Assembly (NCBI RefSeq): GCF_000731095.1
Contig: NZ_JMTZ01000050.1
Location: 1 to 34,033 of the forward strand
Direction of reading: 5' to 3'
Length of the DNA stretch: 34,033 bases
DNA from: Lysobacter antibioticus
GTDB lineage: Bacteria; Pseudomonadota; Gammaproteobacteria; Xanthomonadales; Xanthomonadaceae
Shown here: in pieces, positions 34,002 to 34,033 of the stretch
Layout: each line of letters starts with the position of its first letter
Position numbering within the stretch: the first letter of the stretch is position 1
Notes under the pieces: model-generated
What the model saw: the letters and a program-made list of their open reading frames with translations, nothing else
What the model was told of the DNA's origin: nothing
Database searches by the model: none
Position numbers and translations under genes: made by a program

Positions 34002-34033
34002 CCGCCACTAAAGCGGCGGGTTACTTTCTTTTG
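34002..34033. repeat. possible left part of a dispersed repeat cut by the right edge
   Basis: CCGCC and GGCGG (34002-34006 and 34015-34019) form a short hairpin followed by GTTACTTTCTTTTG. I recall this last string as one arm of a common inverted repeat in Xanthomonadaceae and Pseudomonas intergenic DNA, with a CAAAAGAAAGTAAC second arm. The second arm would lie outside the window, so this is tentative. Confidence 0.3.

Larger units (their letters stand above)
33752..34033. other. non-coding region downstream of recQ to the window edge, 282 bp
   Basis: No credible coding frame is seen. It contains one REP-like singlet (33809-33832), a second stretch ending AAGCCGCGACC that resembles part of the REP (near 33925-33940), and at the right edge a short hairpin followed by GTTACTTTCTTTTG. 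Base composition falls towards the edge. Confidence 0.6.

Overview
The window is high-GC (roughly two thirds G+C by eye), densely coding, proteobacterial chromosome. Gene order, protein families and short GTAGGAGCG-type palindromic repeats fit a gammaproteobacterium of the Xanthomonadaceae (Lysobacteraceae), most likely Lysobacter or a close relative. That assignment rests on recognised families and synteny, not on a database search. I see no rRNA, tRNA, CRISPR array, prophage, transposase or secondary-metabolite assembly line.

Layout. (1) 1-7014, minus strand: the twitching-motility chemosensory (Pil-Chp) operon pilG-pilH-pilI-pilJ-chpA. It has a good sigma-70-type promoter at 7068-7096, and chpA runs off the left edge. 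No pilK methyltransferase gene lies between pilJ and chpA. That gap instead holds a duplicated 58-bp hairpin-rich repeat, which makes the chpA start ambiguous. (2) 7348-9185, plus strand: gshB (glutathione synthetase) overlapping a tonB3-like gene, divergent from pilG as in Pseudomonas aeruginosa. (3) 9235-10076: a lower-GC patch with two small minus-strand accessory genes, a DUF4279 protein and a possible PH-like protein. (4) 10250-16736, minus strand: a probable operon mrcB (PBP1B) - TPR lipoprotein - yoaA/dinG-type helicase - VOC protein - tsaB. (5) 16737-17065: a G-rich non-coding gap with a canonical G-quadruplex pattern. (6) 17066-19019: two GT2 glycosyltransferases of rhamnosyltransferase type, one base apart. 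(7) 19264-20886: a membrane-anchored TPR-like protein. (8) 20942-21099: a perfect inverted pair of REP-like sequences. (9) 21128-23317: relA, monofunctional by its EXDD motif. (10) 23393-24486: two tandem paralogous exported proteins of unknown function. (11) 24523-28572: hrpA, carrying an apparent in-frame insertion of a dispersed inverted-repeat element. (12) 28708-29289: dps, with a perfect palindrome in its leader and a strong terminator. (13) 29410-31840: a GcvA-like LysR regulator divergent from two genes encoding three exported SnoaL/NTF2-like domains. (14) 31937-33751: recQ, followed by repeat-rich non-coding DNA to the right edge.

How the genes work together. The left end is one functional unit: PilJ signals through PilI and ChpA to PilG and PilH to control type IV pilus extension and retraction. 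The neighbouring TonB3-like protein is of a type linked to twitching in Pseudomonas. The rest is mostly housekeeping: cell wall synthesis (mrcB), tRNA t6A modification (tsaB), stringent response (relA), RNA and DNA helicases (hrpA, yoaA, recQ) and stress protection of DNA (dps).

I did not find a convincing new multi-gene system. The best leads are the repeat-encoded insertion in HrpA, the repeat that displaces the chpA start, the paired exported paralogues beside relA, the three-domain SnoaL cluster opposite a LysR gene, and the low-GC two-gene patch.
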